Source of the DNA: Nitrospira sp.
GTDB lineage: Bacteria; Nitrospirota; Nitrospiria; Nitrospirales; Nitrospiraceae
NCBI GenBank assembly: GCA_023248215.1
Contig: JAHFEW010000037.1
Span: forward strand, 1 to 40,722
DNA length: 40,722 nt
Direction of reading: 5' to 3'
Below the pieces are notes generated by a model that saw only the letters and a program-made list of their open reading frames with translations, had not been told where the DNA came from and did no database searches. The position numbers were made by a program, and so were the translations under genes. Positions 32,691 through 40,722 of this stretch are shown here, piece by piece; within the stretch, counting starts at the first letter, position 1; each line of letters begins with the position of its first letter.

Positions 32691-35129
32691 TCATCTCTGC
32701 CAGGGTGACCTTTCCAGACTTGGATCAAGGGCCGCTAGCACCGCTTTTATCAGCGAGTCGGGTGTGTATGGTTTTGGGAGGAATGCGGTGTGTGAATCAA
32801 AGCATTCAGGCAACTTTCCCTCTCGGTCGAAATAACCGGATGTGATGATGACTTGAATGTCTGGTTGCAAGGTTCTGAGTTCGGCGGCCAGTTGTGCACC
32901 GCCCATACCCGGCATAATCATATCGGTGACCAATAGTGCGATGTTGTTTGTCTGCAACCGAGCCATGCTCAAGGCTTCCTCGGCGGTTCGTGCTGATAAT
33001 ACGGTGTAATGCTGGGCGGCGAGCACGGTATGTGCCAAGCCTCGGACCATGTCATTGTCTTCCACCAAAAGAATTGTTTCTGACCTCTCGACGGTGCCTT
33101 GGGGCTGAACCGCTGGACGCGGCGGGTCGGATTGCTCGGTAACACGCGGCAGGTAGATCGTGAAGGTGGTGCCTTTTCCGGGCTCGCTCCTGACTCCGAC
33201 GGTACCTCCGCTTTGCCTGACAATCCCATAGACCGTGGAGAGGCCAAGGCCGGTTCCCTTCCCCTGTTCTTTCGTGGTGAAAAAAGGCTCAAATACATGT
33301 GCCAGCGTCTCCGCATCCATGCCGCAGCCTGTGTCGCGGACCACCAACGTAATATACGGACCGGGGGCGAGAGGGTCCGGCCAGAAAGGATCAGAGTGGG
33401 AGATGGACATTTCTTTGGTTTCAAGCTCAAGCCGCCCGCCCTGTGGCATCGCATCGCGGGCATTGACGACGAGATTCATCACCACCTGTTCGATCTGCCC
33501 AGGGTCTGCTTTGATTCGCCCTAACGTAGGGTCCAATGTGACGATGAGATTGATGTCCTCGCCGATGACACGCTTCATTAACTCGACAATGTCGACCACC
33601 CGGTCATTAAGGTTGAGGGCTTGACGTTCGACAATTTGGTGACGTGTGAAAGCCAGCAATTGTCGAGTGAGCCCAGTGGCCTTGTGGCCGGCCTCCTTGA
33701 TTTGTGCCATACCGCGTTGAACTCGGGCGTTCAACCCGGGCTCATCCATCAACAGCTCGGTCCAGCTGTTGATGACGGTCAAGAGATTGTTGAAGTCGTG
33801 TGCAATTCCTCCGGCCATGCGTCCCAGGGCTTCCATCTTTTGCGCCTGACGCAGCTGCCGCTCAAGGTCTTTGCGATGGAGGAATTGGCTGATCATGGCG
33901 CCCAATTCAGATACACGCTCCAATTTGGAGACCGTAGGGCGTAGTACGTCATAGGTCAAAAACTCCATGATACCCAGGATGTCTTTTCCATTATGGATTG
34001 GAAAAGCGATCCCTCCGTGAAGCTCAGCTTGACGAGCAGCCTGAATCGCAGGAAATCCGGCCTCCTTCTGAATATCTGGGCAGAGTATGGCTTTTCCGGT
34101 TTTCCAGACCTGCCCGGCTAGCCCCGTACCCTGCCGCAGTAACAGTGGTTGGTAGATTCGAGAGAAGTCCTCTGCGGGCAGTCCTGATTGGTGCCAAAGG
34201 GCATCGCAGCGTAACGTCTTTTCGTGGGAATCGACTAACCATAATGCGCCCAGCGCCCAGCCTTGGAGTTCGCACATGGCGCGGATGATTTTGGGCACGG
34301 CTTCATTCAAGGAGACCGATTCTTCGAGCGCGAGGCCGACGGCCAGTTGAATGGCGTGCATGGTTTCTGCCTGTCTCCGTTCGGTGATGTCGGTCTTGGC
34401 TCCAATCATGCGATAAGGCTTGCCATGATGGTCACGGAGCACATAGCCGTGATCGATCACATAGGCGTAGGTGCCGTCGGCCCTACGAAAGCGATACTCG
34501 GCGGTCCACAGATGTTGGTCTGACTGAAGCACTTGGGTGAGGTCGGCGATGACCGAGGCCCGATCTTCCGGATGGATCTGCTCAGACCAGGCGACCCATC
34601 CCTCCCCTAATTCCTGAGGGCCATATCCATATACAGTTTCGTACGCATCGTTCCACCAAATGACGCCCGACGTGATATCCCAGTCCCAGATTCCGTCTCG
34701 GGTGGCGAGACAGGTCAGATGAAACCGCTCTTCGCTTTTCCGCAAGGCTTGCTCGACACGGTGTCGGCCCATGGCATAGCGAATGGCGCGTCTCAGTGCA
34801 TCGGCCGTCAAGCGGCCTTTGACGAGATAATCTTGCGCACCGCGCAGGAGGGATTCCTCCGCGATGACGTCATTATCCAGCCCGGTCAGCACGATGACCG
34901 GAGCCTGGTGGGCTTGAGCCCGCACCCGATCGAGCGTTTCCAGCCCCTGGCTGTCCGGCAGGGAAAGATCCACCAAGACGGCATCCACAGGACTTTGCGC
35001 GAGCTTCACGAGGCCTGTTTCAAGCCTGTCGGCCCAATTGAGCATAAAGCTGTGAGGGGAGTGCTCGGAGAGTGCTTCGCGGATCAATTCAGCATCATCT
35101 TCATTATCTTCAATCAGCAACACATGCAT
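32691..35129 (-). CDS. Hybrid sensor histidine kinase, REC-PAS-GAF-HK-REC
   Basis: An 812-aa soluble kinase. Order: REC (residues 1-125, phospho-acceptor Asp in VLVDLSLPDS); PAS with PAC (about 135-255, LTCLATRDGIWDWDI); GAF (about 260-420); HisKA (AGGIAHDFNNLLTV, His near 444); HATPase with N-box MNLVVNARDAMPQGG, G1 DTGCGM and G2 GKGTGLGLSTVYGIV; and a C-terminal REC with VTDMIMPGMGG. The HDFNNLL motif is typical of kinases that pass phosphate to an attached or separate receiver. It is the last gene of a three-gene unit, 3 bases after the response regulator. There is no output domain. Confidence 0.93.
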   Translation of the reverse strand: MHVLLIEDNEDDAELIREALSEHSPHSFMLNWADRLETGLVKLAQSPVDAVLVDLSLPDSQGLETLDRVRAQAHQAPVIVLTGLDNDVIAEESLLRGAQDYLVKGRLTADALRRAIRYAMGRHRVEQALRKSEERFHLTCLATRDGIWDWDITSGVIWWNDAYETVYGYGPQELGEGWVAWSEQIHPEDRASVIADLTQVLQSDQHLWTAEYRFRRADGTYAYVIDHGYVLRDHHGKPYRMIGAKTDITERRQAETMHAIQLAVGLALEESVSLNEAVPKIIRAMCELQGWALGALWLVDSHEKTLRCDALWHQSGLPAEDFSRIYQPLLLRQGTGLAGQVWKTGKAILCPDIQKEAGFPAIQAARQAELHGGIAFPIHNGKDILGIMEFLTYDVLRPTVSKLERVSELGAMISQFLHRKDLERQLRQAQKMEALGRMAGGIAHDFNNLLTVINSWTELLMDEPGLNARVQRGMAQIKEAGHKATGLTRQLLAFTRHQIVERQALNLNDRVVDIVELMKRVIGEDINLIVTLDPTLGRIKADPGQIEQVVMNLVVNARDAMPQGGRLELETKEMSISHSDPFWPDPLAPGPYITLVVRDTGCGMDAETLAHVFEPFFTTKEQGKGTGLGLSTVYGIVRQSGGTVGVRSEPGKGTTFTIYLPRVTEQSDPPRPAVQPQGTVERSETILLVEDNDMVRGLAHTVLAAQHYTVLSARTAEEALSMARLQTNNIALLVTDMIMPGMGGAQLAAELRTLQPDIQVIITSGYFDREGKLPECFDSHTAFLPKPYTPDSLIKAVLAALDPSLERSPWQR

Positions 35130-35132
35130 GTG

Positions 35133-35573
35133 TTACCTCTTTAGTGCGGGGATTTTTGACACCAGGGTCCAGTACATTTCGAACTGTTTGACTACGGCGA
35201 TAAATCTGGTCAACGTCACGGGCTTGCGAATATAGGAGCAGGCGCCTTGTTCGAAGGAGCGGATAATATCCTCGTCCCGTTCACTGACTGTCAACATGAC
35301 GACTGGGAGCGGGCGAAAACGGAGATCTGATTTAATTTCCGTCAGGACTTCGAGCCCCGTCTTTTTCGGCATATTGATGTCCAGGAGTACCATGCCTGGG
35401 AGACGAGTTTGACTGAAGGGCCCTTCTCCGCGCAAATACGCTAACGCTTCCTCGCCGTCCCGTACGACGGCAATCCGATTGATCATGTTCACTTCCTCGA
35501 AAGCTTCTCGGATCAACAGGACGTCATCCTCATTGTCTTCTGCGATGAGAATATCGAACGGTCTCATAGTCAT
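35133..35573 (-). CDS. Single-domain response regulator (Rcp1/CheY-like)
   Basis: A 146-aa receiver domain alone. Acidic pocket: AEDNEDDVLLI near the start, phospho-acceptor Asp in VLLDINMPKKTGLEVL, conserved Lys in CSYIRKPVTLTRF. No DNA-binding domain is attached, so it acts as a phosphate shuttle or by protein contact. ATG at 35573 has GAGAGG (35586-35581 on the minus strand) 7 bases upstream; the GTG at 35579 is too close to it. The gene starts 2 bases after the large kinase's stop and ends 3 bases before the hybrid kinase, strongly suggesting one phosphorelay. Confidence 0.93.
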   Translation of the reverse strand: MTMRPFDILIAEDNEDDVLLIREAFEEVNMINRIAVVRDGEEALAYLRGEGPFSQTRLPGMVLLDINMPKKTGLEVLTEIKSDLRFRPLPVVMLTVSERDEDIIRSFEQGACSYIRKPVTLTRFIAVVKQFEMYWTLVSKIPALKR

Positions 35574-35575
35574 GG

Positions 35576-38500
35576 TCACACCTCTCTAGCAACATGCTGT
35601 GTCACGCCGAACGTGATGAAAAACTCGGACCCGCCTCCCTCGCGAGCGGTGACCCAGGCACGGCCGCCGTGTCGTTCCGCCACCTGCCGGACGATGGCCA
35701 ACCCTGCTCCGGTACCCTCCACTTCACGCCCGACCGCCCGTCGGAATAAATCAAAGATCCGATCACGTTGTTCTGGAGCGACTCCAGGACCCCGATCCCG
35801 CACGACCAACCCCAACAGTTGTGTTCCTTCAACATCCGTCTCGGAATACGACGCAATCTCGATCTCCGGAGGCTGCCCGGGGGAGACAAATTTGAGCGCA
35901 TTCGTGACCAGATTGTAGATGCCCTGGATGGCCCAGGTCGTATTGACCCGGACTCGTGGAAGGGGCGAGCAAATCGTGATCCGGGCGGCGGTATCTTTGA
36001 TACGGCTCTCTAGCCGACGCAGGACCTCTTGCACAAGCCGCTCTGCTTCGATGTCATCGACTGGTGGATCCATGCGCTGTGCGCGAGAGAGATTGAGAAT
36101 ATCAGTGAGCAATTGGTCGAGCCGCTGAGTTGCCCGGACGATCCGCCTGAGGAAGTCCCGGCCCTTCTCATCGAGCCGGTCCGAATAGCGCTCCTGGATG
36201 AGGAGGGAAAAGCTTTCGATCGCACGCAGCGGTTCCTTCAGGTCATGAGAGGTCACATACAAAAGGGTTTCAAGATCCTTGTTCTTCTTCAGGATCAATT
36301 CCTCGGAGCGTTTCCGTTCGGTGATGTCACGATTGGTTTCCAGCACGAGGCTGCGGCCGTTGGCTTTAAGGAGGCCCCACCGGCTTTCCACGAGCACCTC
36401 CTGCCCCTCTTTCGTCCGCTGATGAACTTCCCCCGTCCATTCGCCGGCGGATTCCAATGCGGCCTGGATCTCGGCGAGCGGAGAGGGGAAGCGCGTTCGT
36501 AACAAATGGTGACTGGACTGCCCGAGTGCCTCCGACGCGGCATAGCCATAGAGTTGCTCACATCCTCGATTCCACTCCGTGATCCCGCTCTGCATATCCC
36601 AGGCGAAGATCGGTTCATGAGACAATTCCAATAACTTGCGTTGCTGTTGCATGGTCTCTTCCGCATGCTTTCTCACGGTGATATCCCGGGCGATCTTCGA
36701 GATGCCGATGATGGCGCCCCTGGCATCCTTGATCGGGGAGATGGTCAGAGACACATCCAGAAGAGTGCCATCTTTGCGTCTTCGAAGGGTTTCGAATTGC
36801 TGAAACCGTTTTCCGGCCTTGACATGTTCGACGATCATCGCTGCTTCTTGTCGGCGATCAGGAGGGATGATCATCACGATGGATTGGCCAATCATTGCGT
36901 CGGCCGGATGGCCGAACATTTGTTCGGCGCCGTGATTCCAGGTGAGCACTCTTCCATCCAGAGAGTGGCTGATAGTGGCGTCGGAGGAGGACTCGACGAT
37001 CGCGGCCAGTCTGGCTTGGGCCTCCTCGGCATGCTTGCGATCGTCGATATCCGTATTCGTGCCCAGCCATTTCACGAGCCGGCCGTCTCCGTCCCGAAGC
37101 GGAACGGCCCGTGTGTGAAACCAGCGGTACCGACCGTCTGCTCCTTGAATGCGAAATTCGGTTTCGAATGGGTGGACTAACCCGACATGCTGCTGCCACT
37201 GCTCGATCGTAGTGTGCCGGTCGTCCGGATGGACTTGCTGAAGCCATCCGTTCCCCAGGTGTTCCTGATCGGGTACGCCGGTATAGTGAACCCACTGCGG
37301 ACTGAGATAGTCGCATGCTCCGTCCGGCAAGCAGGTCCAGATGAGCTGCGGCAAGCATTCCACGAGCTCACGGAATCGCGACTCGCTGGCTTTCAGCGCA
37401 TCCTCCGCCTGTTTTCTATGGGAAATATCACGCAAGATCACGGTAAATAACTTTTGCCCCCGCGCATGCAGTTGTGAAATGGACGCCTCGATGGGGAATT
37501 CTTCTCCATTCGCCCGAAGCCCATAGATGGTGCCGAGTGCCCCCATCTGACGCTTACTGACGGAGGTCCGACCAAATGCTTCCACATGCTGTGTATGTGC
37601 CGCTCGAAAGCGTTCGGGGATAAACTGTCCAACCGGCTGGCCGAGAGCCGTCTGGGCCGTGCAAGCGAACATGTTCTCTGCCGATGCGTTGAAGTGCGTG
37701 ATCTCTTGGCGTTCGTTGACCGTGATGATCGCATCCATCGCCGAACCAATAATGCCGCTGAGTCGCTCCTCACTCTCTCGAACGGCGGCGAGTGCTTCCT
37801 TATGTTCCGTAATGTCAATGCATGAGCCGATGAAACCAGCAAAGACGTCCTCGGCTTCATAGCGTGGCTGTCCATGGTCAAGGACCCAACGCCATTCGCC
37901 GTCGTGCCGTCGAAGTCGGTATTCCATCTTGAATTCTTGTCTCGCATTGAAGGAGTCTTCATAGACCTTCAGGCAGTGCTCAAAATCATCCGGGTGAACA
38001 TTCTCTGCCCAGCCGTTACCCAATTCCTGATCCATATGACGGCCCACGAATTCAAGCCAGGGCTGATTGAACCACGTGCACCCTTTGGTGGTATCGCTGA
38101 CCCAGACCAACACAGGAGCATGGTCGGCCATGATGCGAAACCGGTTTTCGCTGGTTCTCAATGCCGCTTGGATTCGCTTGCTCTGAGACAGTTCCTGTTC
38201 AAGTCGTTCGTTTGAGATACGAAGGTCCGCCGTGCGTTGCCGTACTTCGGACTCCAGGACAGTGTGGCTGACGCGGAGGGCTTCGTCGGCCTTCCGCCGC
38301 TCGGTGATATCCACGAGGGTTGAGCGGCTGGCGACGAACCGACCTTGTGAATCGGTCACGGCCGTGGCACTGAGCAGGATGGGAAGCACAGATCCGTCCT
38401 TCCGGACCATGTCGAGTTCCAGGTCGCGGATATGGCCTTCTTGGATAAAGCGAGGAAAACGTTCTCTCACAAGTTGGGCACTGGTAGAGGTCAAGAGCTC

Positions 38501-39088
38501 GGTGATTAGTTTCTTGCCGACAATCTCATCCTGACCGTATCCCAGCCAGTTGAGCTCGGTCTGATTGACGGCCATGACCAGGCCCTGAGCGTCAAGAGAA
38601 TGATACCCGCATGGCGCATGGTCATAGAGATCCCGGATCTCCTCTGCGCTTTTCAGCAACAGGCGTTCTCTCAACTGCAGGGCTTTATGTTCGACCTCCA
38701 AGGTCGCCGCTTTGATCAGGTCCTGGGTCATGTGCCGATGCTGGACAATCAGATAGGCAAGGACCGCAAATACGCTCAGGCTGACCGAGCGATTGAGTAG
38801 CGGAATCCATGAAGGAACGCCGGCAAGGGGAGGGGATATGACATAACCTAGGAACGTGAGGCCCGCACACACCACCGCCGTGACATAGGGACCCCGGGCA
38901 TAGGGGGCCCGGTAGGTGAGCACCAAGGGAACGAGGTAGAGAATCCAGATGGGGATCCCGCGAGGAGTGATGCCGTCCAGGATAAAGACCAACCCGATCA
39001 AGAGGCCGACCAGACCGAGTCTCGCTCCTCCGTGAACAGAGCGAGTGGTCGTTTCGTTCATCGGCCCGGCTTGACCAGCAATGGTCAT
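35576..39088 (-). CDS. Membrane sensor histidine kinase with six PAS domains
   Basis: A 1170-aa kinase. Four hydrophobic segments in the first 130 residues (LVGLLIGLVFILDGI, IPIWILYLVPLVL, VTAVVCAGLTFLGYVI, SVFAVLAYLIV) form a membrane module. Six PAS repeats follow, marked by YDHAPCGYHSLDA, MADHAPVLVWVSD, IGSAMDAIITVNE, VECLPQLIWTCLP, VESSSDATISHSL and LSHEPIFAWDMQ, most with a PAC tail ending in DITERK-like. The C-terminus has HisKA (TSHDLKEPLRAIE) and a HATPase domain (LVTNALKFVSPG, DRGPGVAPEQRDRIFDLF, GTGAGLAIVRQV). ATG 39088 is chosen because AGGAAA lies just upstream; starts further up lack a site. First gene of the phosphorelay unit. Confidence 0.93.
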   Translation of the reverse strand: MTIAGQAGPMNETTTRSVHGGARLGLVGLLIGLVFILDGITPRGIPIWILYLVPLVLTYRAPYARGPYVTAVVCAGLTFLGYVISPPLAGVPSWIPLLNRSVSLSVFAVLAYLIVQHRHMTQDLIKAATLEVEHKALQLRERLLLKSAEEIRDLYDHAPCGYHSLDAQGLVMAVNQTELNWLGYGQDEIVGKKLITELLTSTSAQLVRERFPRFIQEGHIRDLELDMVRKDGSVLPILLSATAVTDSQGRFVASRSTLVDITERRKADEALRVSHTVLESEVRQRTADLRISNERLEQELSQSKRIQAALRTSENRFRIMADHAPVLVWVSDTTKGCTWFNQPWLEFVGRHMDQELGNGWAENVHPDDFEHCLKVYEDSFNARQEFKMEYRLRRHDGEWRWVLDHGQPRYEAEDVFAGFIGSCIDITEHKEALAAVRESEERLSGIIGSAMDAIITVNERQEITHFNASAENMFACTAQTALGQPVGQFIPERFRAAHTQHVEAFGRTSVSKRQMGALGTIYGLRANGEEFPIEASISQLHARGQKLFTVILRDISHRKQAEDALKASESRFRELVECLPQLIWTCLPDGACDYLSPQWVHYTGVPDQEHLGNGWLQQVHPDDRHTTIEQWQQHVGLVHPFETEFRIQGADGRYRWFHTRAVPLRDGDGRLVKWLGTNTDIDDRKHAEEAQARLAAIVESSSDATISHSLDGRVLTWNHGAEQMFGHPADAMIGQSIVMIIPPDRRQEAAMIVEHVKAGKRFQQFETLRRRKDGTLLDVSLTISPIKDARGAIIGISKIARDITVRKHAEETMQQQRKLLELSHEPIFAWDMQSGITEWNRGCEQLYGYAASEALGQSSHHLLRTRFPSPLAEIQAALESAGEWTGEVHQRTKEGQEVLVESRWGLLKANGRSLVLETNRDITERKRSEELILKKNKDLETLLYVTSHDLKEPLRAIESFSLLIQERYSDRLDEKGRDFLRRIVRATQRLDQLLTDILNLSRAQRMDPPVDDIEAERLVQEVLRRLESRIKDTAARITICSPLPRVRVNTTWAIQGIYNLVTNALKFVSPGQPPEIEIASYSETDVEGTQLLGLVVRDRGPGVAPEQRDRIFDLFRRAVGREVEGTGAGLAIVRQVAERHGGRAWVTAREGGGSEFFITFGVTQHVAREV

Positions 39089-39161
39089 GGGTTTCCTGTT
39101 CGGTAGCCAGTCATGCTGTCGGCAGAGAATGCAGGGCAAACGATAACATGAAATTGGAAAT

Positions 39162-39167
39162 ATTATG
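39162..39167 (-). promoter_or_regulatory. Candidate -10 element for the sensor-kinase unit
   Basis: CATAAT on the minus strand matches the -10 consensus at five of six positions, 74 bases before the kinase ATG. No -35 matches at the right distance; a palindrome lies there instead. Confidence 0.35.
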
Positions 39168-39185
39168 AAGAAGTCTTTTTGTGTT

Positions 39186-39204
39186 GGGCAGATGCGATCT
39201 GCCC
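39186..39204. promoter_or_regulatory. Perfect inverted repeat upstream of the sensor-kinase unit
   Basis: GGGCAGATGCGATCTGCCC has 8-base perfect arms around GCG. It lies 18 bases upstream of the candidate -10 on the minus strand, where a -35 would be. No T-run follows on either strand, so an operator is more likely than a terminator. Confidence 0.45.
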
Positions 39205-39320
39205 TAGGGTGATCACTAGTCGAAATTTAACTTGCAGGTGAATACGTAGCGTGATGACTCGAGACTCATCATTTCCGCATCCGATTGCCATTCGAGACGG
39301 GCCACCGAATCGACAGTCAG

Positions 39321-39566
39321 TTAGAAATTCGTTTCTATACTGGAAGGAGTCTTATTCAGAACGGTGGCGGCGGCTTTCGAGAGGGCGGCGTCCTGCTCGT
39401 GGTCGAGCGCATAGAGGCGAAATTGCACGAGGCGGGCGGGAAGCAGATCCAGGAATTCTTCCAACGGCTCGGTCGACAGGCCCTTCGTGCCGGGATCATA
39501 GACGAGCAGGGGAATGCCGCGAGTGTCCTTGGGGCGGGAGAAAGAAAAGGTCCCGGGAGTCTTTGT
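39321..39566 (-). pseudogene. Open fragment without a start, likely gene remnant
   Basis: A minus-strand frame is open for about 80 codons between a TGA at 39569-39567 and a TAA at 39323-39321. It has no ATG. Its translation looks protein-like: RPKDTRGIPLLVYDPG, then LSTEPLEEFLDLLPARL and VQFRLYALDHEQDAALSKAA. I do not recognise the family. It may be the 3' part of a broken gene; the other five frames here look random. Confidence 0.35.
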
Positions 39567-39768
39567 TCAGACAGGCCTACTCGCCATTATCAGTGTATAG
39601 AACCACGCCATAGAACGTGCGAGGTCCAACGTCCTAGACCTCTTGTGTCTCGGATGAAAGCGCTATGCGTTGGAACCGCGCGGTCGTTCATCTCCACTGT
39701 CTCACATGGCCGGGCTGAGTGCTGAAGAGTGCATGAGAGCGGCCGTGTGCTGCCCATCACATGTCAGA

Positions 39769-39971
39769 AAGATCGGGCGGGAGTGTTGCCGCTAATCGCC
39801 GGATGGAGCGGAACCCAACTTGCCGCAGTGAGCGGCCCTTGCGCCTGGGAAGCAAGGGCGGAGCCGCTATTGTGTGAGGCTAGGCAAGCTGAGTTTAGCG
39901 GATTCGAGCGCGCAAGGTTTAGTTGGGTGCTCCCGGAGGTGTCTTCGCGGCAAACACTCCCGCCCGATCTT
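39769..39971. repeat. Extended imperfect palindrome (203 bp) with attC-like core motifs
   Basis: Nested inverted arms are seen. The outer pair is a perfect 19-base match (39769-39787 with 39953-39971, AAGATCGGGCGGGAGTGTT). It is followed by GCCGC with GCGGC, GGAGC with GCTCC, ACCCAACT (39813-39820) with AGTTGGGT (39921-39928), and CCTTGCGC (39837-39844) with GCGCAAGG (39910-39917). The left arm has an extra small hairpin of about 16 bases. ACCCAAC and GTTGGGT fit the RYYYAAC and GTTRRRY core sites of integron attC sites, 116 bases apart. The arms extend beyond those cores, which a simple attC would not do. No intact ORF is inside. Confidence 0.65.
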
Positions 39972-40116
39972 CATCCTTTTGTAGACCATACGCGAGAGCA
40001 ATCAGAGCGGTGGCTCCGGTTGTTTGCAGAAGAAATGAGGTCTTGCAATCGCACATCGTGAGGGGTAGCTCCCGCGCTCCCTGGCGCGTCCTGTTTCTGC
40101 GGAAAGGAGAGCCGGC

Positions 40117-40240
40117 GTGGCTCATCTACAGGGCCTATCGGCAATATGGGTATCGGTTGGCCGAGATTGCGGATTATTTGGGTGTCCATGCTGCCACGGT
40201 CAGCCGTCGCTTGAAGCGGGGCGAGCAGGCGAATGTGTGA
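40117..40240 (+). pseudogene. C-terminal fragment resembling a REP-associated (RAYT) transposase
   Basis: The translation LIYRAYRQYGYRLAEIADYLGVHAATVSRRLKRGEQ (read as IYRAYRQYGYRLAEIAD and YLGVHAATVSRRLKRGE) matches the helix-turn-helix tail found at the C-terminus of Y1 transposases of the RAYT group. Upstream residues in the same frame do not look like the rest of the enzyme, and the HUH motif is absent. I infer a decayed remnant. A DnaA- or sigma-like HTH is a less likely reading. It sits 146 bases after the 203-bp palindrome. Confidence 0.45.
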
Positions 40241-40254
40241 TTGCAAGACCCCTG

Positions 40255-40339
40255 TGCAGTCGCGCGCGTATTTCTCAGAGAAGCCGGCTTCGGCTAAAGC
40301 GGGAGAGGCGAAGAGGAGGAAGTAGAAGAGCCAGACCAT
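40255..40339 (-). pseudogene. Remnant of a small exported protein (signal peptide region)
   Basis: On the minus strand an ATG at 40339 opens a sequence with a classic signal peptide (MVWLFYFLLFASPALAEAG) followed by FSEKYARD. After that the translation loses any protein-like character and runs into the RAYT-like fragment on the other strand. I infer a 5' gene fragment cut by insertion or deletion. The family is not named with confidence. Confidence 0.35.
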
Positions 40340-40534
40340 CCACCTGGCGAGCCGCCGACAAGCGGGGCAAGTAGCAACATTAGCCTACTCCTCGCCTGGA
40401 GAACAGCGCAGGCAACAGTCAGGCGCTGCTGGAAAAGTAGAATGTCCCCCTTTCCCGTCCTCAGATTGCTTTCCATGCCCGTCTTGTCGGAGTAGAAAGT
40501 CTCCATCCATCGTTCCTTCCTCTTCAAGCGCTAG

Positions 40535-40563
40535 CAGGCTGTTGAAAAACCATTCTAACAGCC
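40535..40563. repeat. Short hairpin with a CAGGCTGTTGAAAAA end
   Basis: GGCTGTT (40537-40543) pairs with AACAGCC (40557-40563) around 13 bases. The end CAGGCTGTTGAAAAA (40535-40549) matches CAGGATGTTCAAAAA (40612-40626) at 13 of 15 positions, so the two belong to the same type of repeat end. Confidence 0.5.
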
Positions 40564-40611
40564 TTGAAATAGCGGACCGCTCTGTATCACAGGCAGGGAC
40601 AGAAGCACTCA

Positions 40612-40722
40612 CAGGATGTTCAAAAAGGCCGTCCAGCGAGGCCGCAGCGAGCGAAGAGGCAAAGCGTACTCTGCGCCGTACGTTGAGCCTCTGAGCGACG
40701 CGAGAACAAAGCTGGCGGCCTT
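40612..40722. repeat. Palindromic MITE-like repeat, cut by the window end
   Basis: The repeat begins CAGGATGTTCAAAAA. Nested inverted pairs follow: AAGGCCG (40625-40631) with CGGCCTT (40716-40722), AGAGGC (40655-40660) with GCCTCT (40687-40692), and CGTAC (40665-40669) with GTACG (40678-40682). The right end lies beyond the window. It is non-coding and folds as a long hairpin, as expected for a miniature inverted-repeat element. Confidence 0.6.

Noticed and set aside
39923-40116. Upstream part of the frame that ends in the RAYT-like tail, considered as a complete small gene
   Set aside because: It overlaps the palindrome, lacks a ribosome binding site, and the residues before 40117 show no family similarity.

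Overview
The window is GC-rich, gene-dense bacterial chromosome. The best taxonomic guess is the phylum Nitrospirota (a Nitrospira-like organism). This is inferred from a complete 20S proteasome/Pup-ligase-type gene set outside an actinobacterial context, DUF5069 and DUF4321 genes, and a large multi-PAS sensory operon. No rRNA or tRNA gene was seen, so the assignment is inference.

Layout. (1) 1-6373: a 3' fragment of a PIG-L deacetylase; a secreted M28 peptidase and a DUF5069 gene on the minus strand; two unrecognised or poorly characterised plus-strand genes; then an RNA-handling pair (RRM protein with its own terminator, DEAD-box helicase) and an exported FKBP isomerase. (2) 6387-11234, minus strand: a three-gene SOS mutagenesis cassette, lexA-like repressor > imuB > dnaE2, without imuA. 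It is divergent from uvrB, and a perfect 19-bp palindrome lies on the repressor start codon. (3) 11278-22828: core housekeeping genes uvrB, ffh, rpsP-rimM-trmD-rplS-rnhB-yraN, then ftsE-ftsX-envC-like-ctpA. The last group couples ABC-type signalling across the membrane to peptidoglycan hydrolysis and processing. (4) 22806-25099: a stand-alone PolX-type helix-hairpin-helix protein, then thiS-thiG-thiE for the thiazole half and final coupling step of thiamine synthesis. (5) 25167-32624: the proteasome cluster mpa/arc-dop-prcB-prcA, then pafA with its own predicted promoter, then an M23 peptidase. All enzymes of a pupylation-like pathway are present, but no gene for the small protein tag fits anywhere in the cluster. 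(6) 32691-39088, minus strand: a three-gene phosphorelay made of a membrane kinase with six PAS domains, a single-domain response regulator, and a REC-PAS-GAF-kinase-REC hybrid. (7) 39089-40722: about 1.6 kb with no intact gene. It holds an extended 203-bp palindrome with attC-like core motifs, a C-terminal fragment resembling a REP-associated transposase, a signal-peptide remnant, and repeats with related ends that run off the window.

The most unusual points are the imuA-less cassette under an XRE-type LexA with an operator on a probably leaderless start, the proteasome cluster without its tag gene and with dyads over two of its promoters, a ThiS with two residues after its Gly-Gly end, and the palindromic scar region near the right edge. 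All functional calls rest on reading the sequence and family knowledge; no database search was run.
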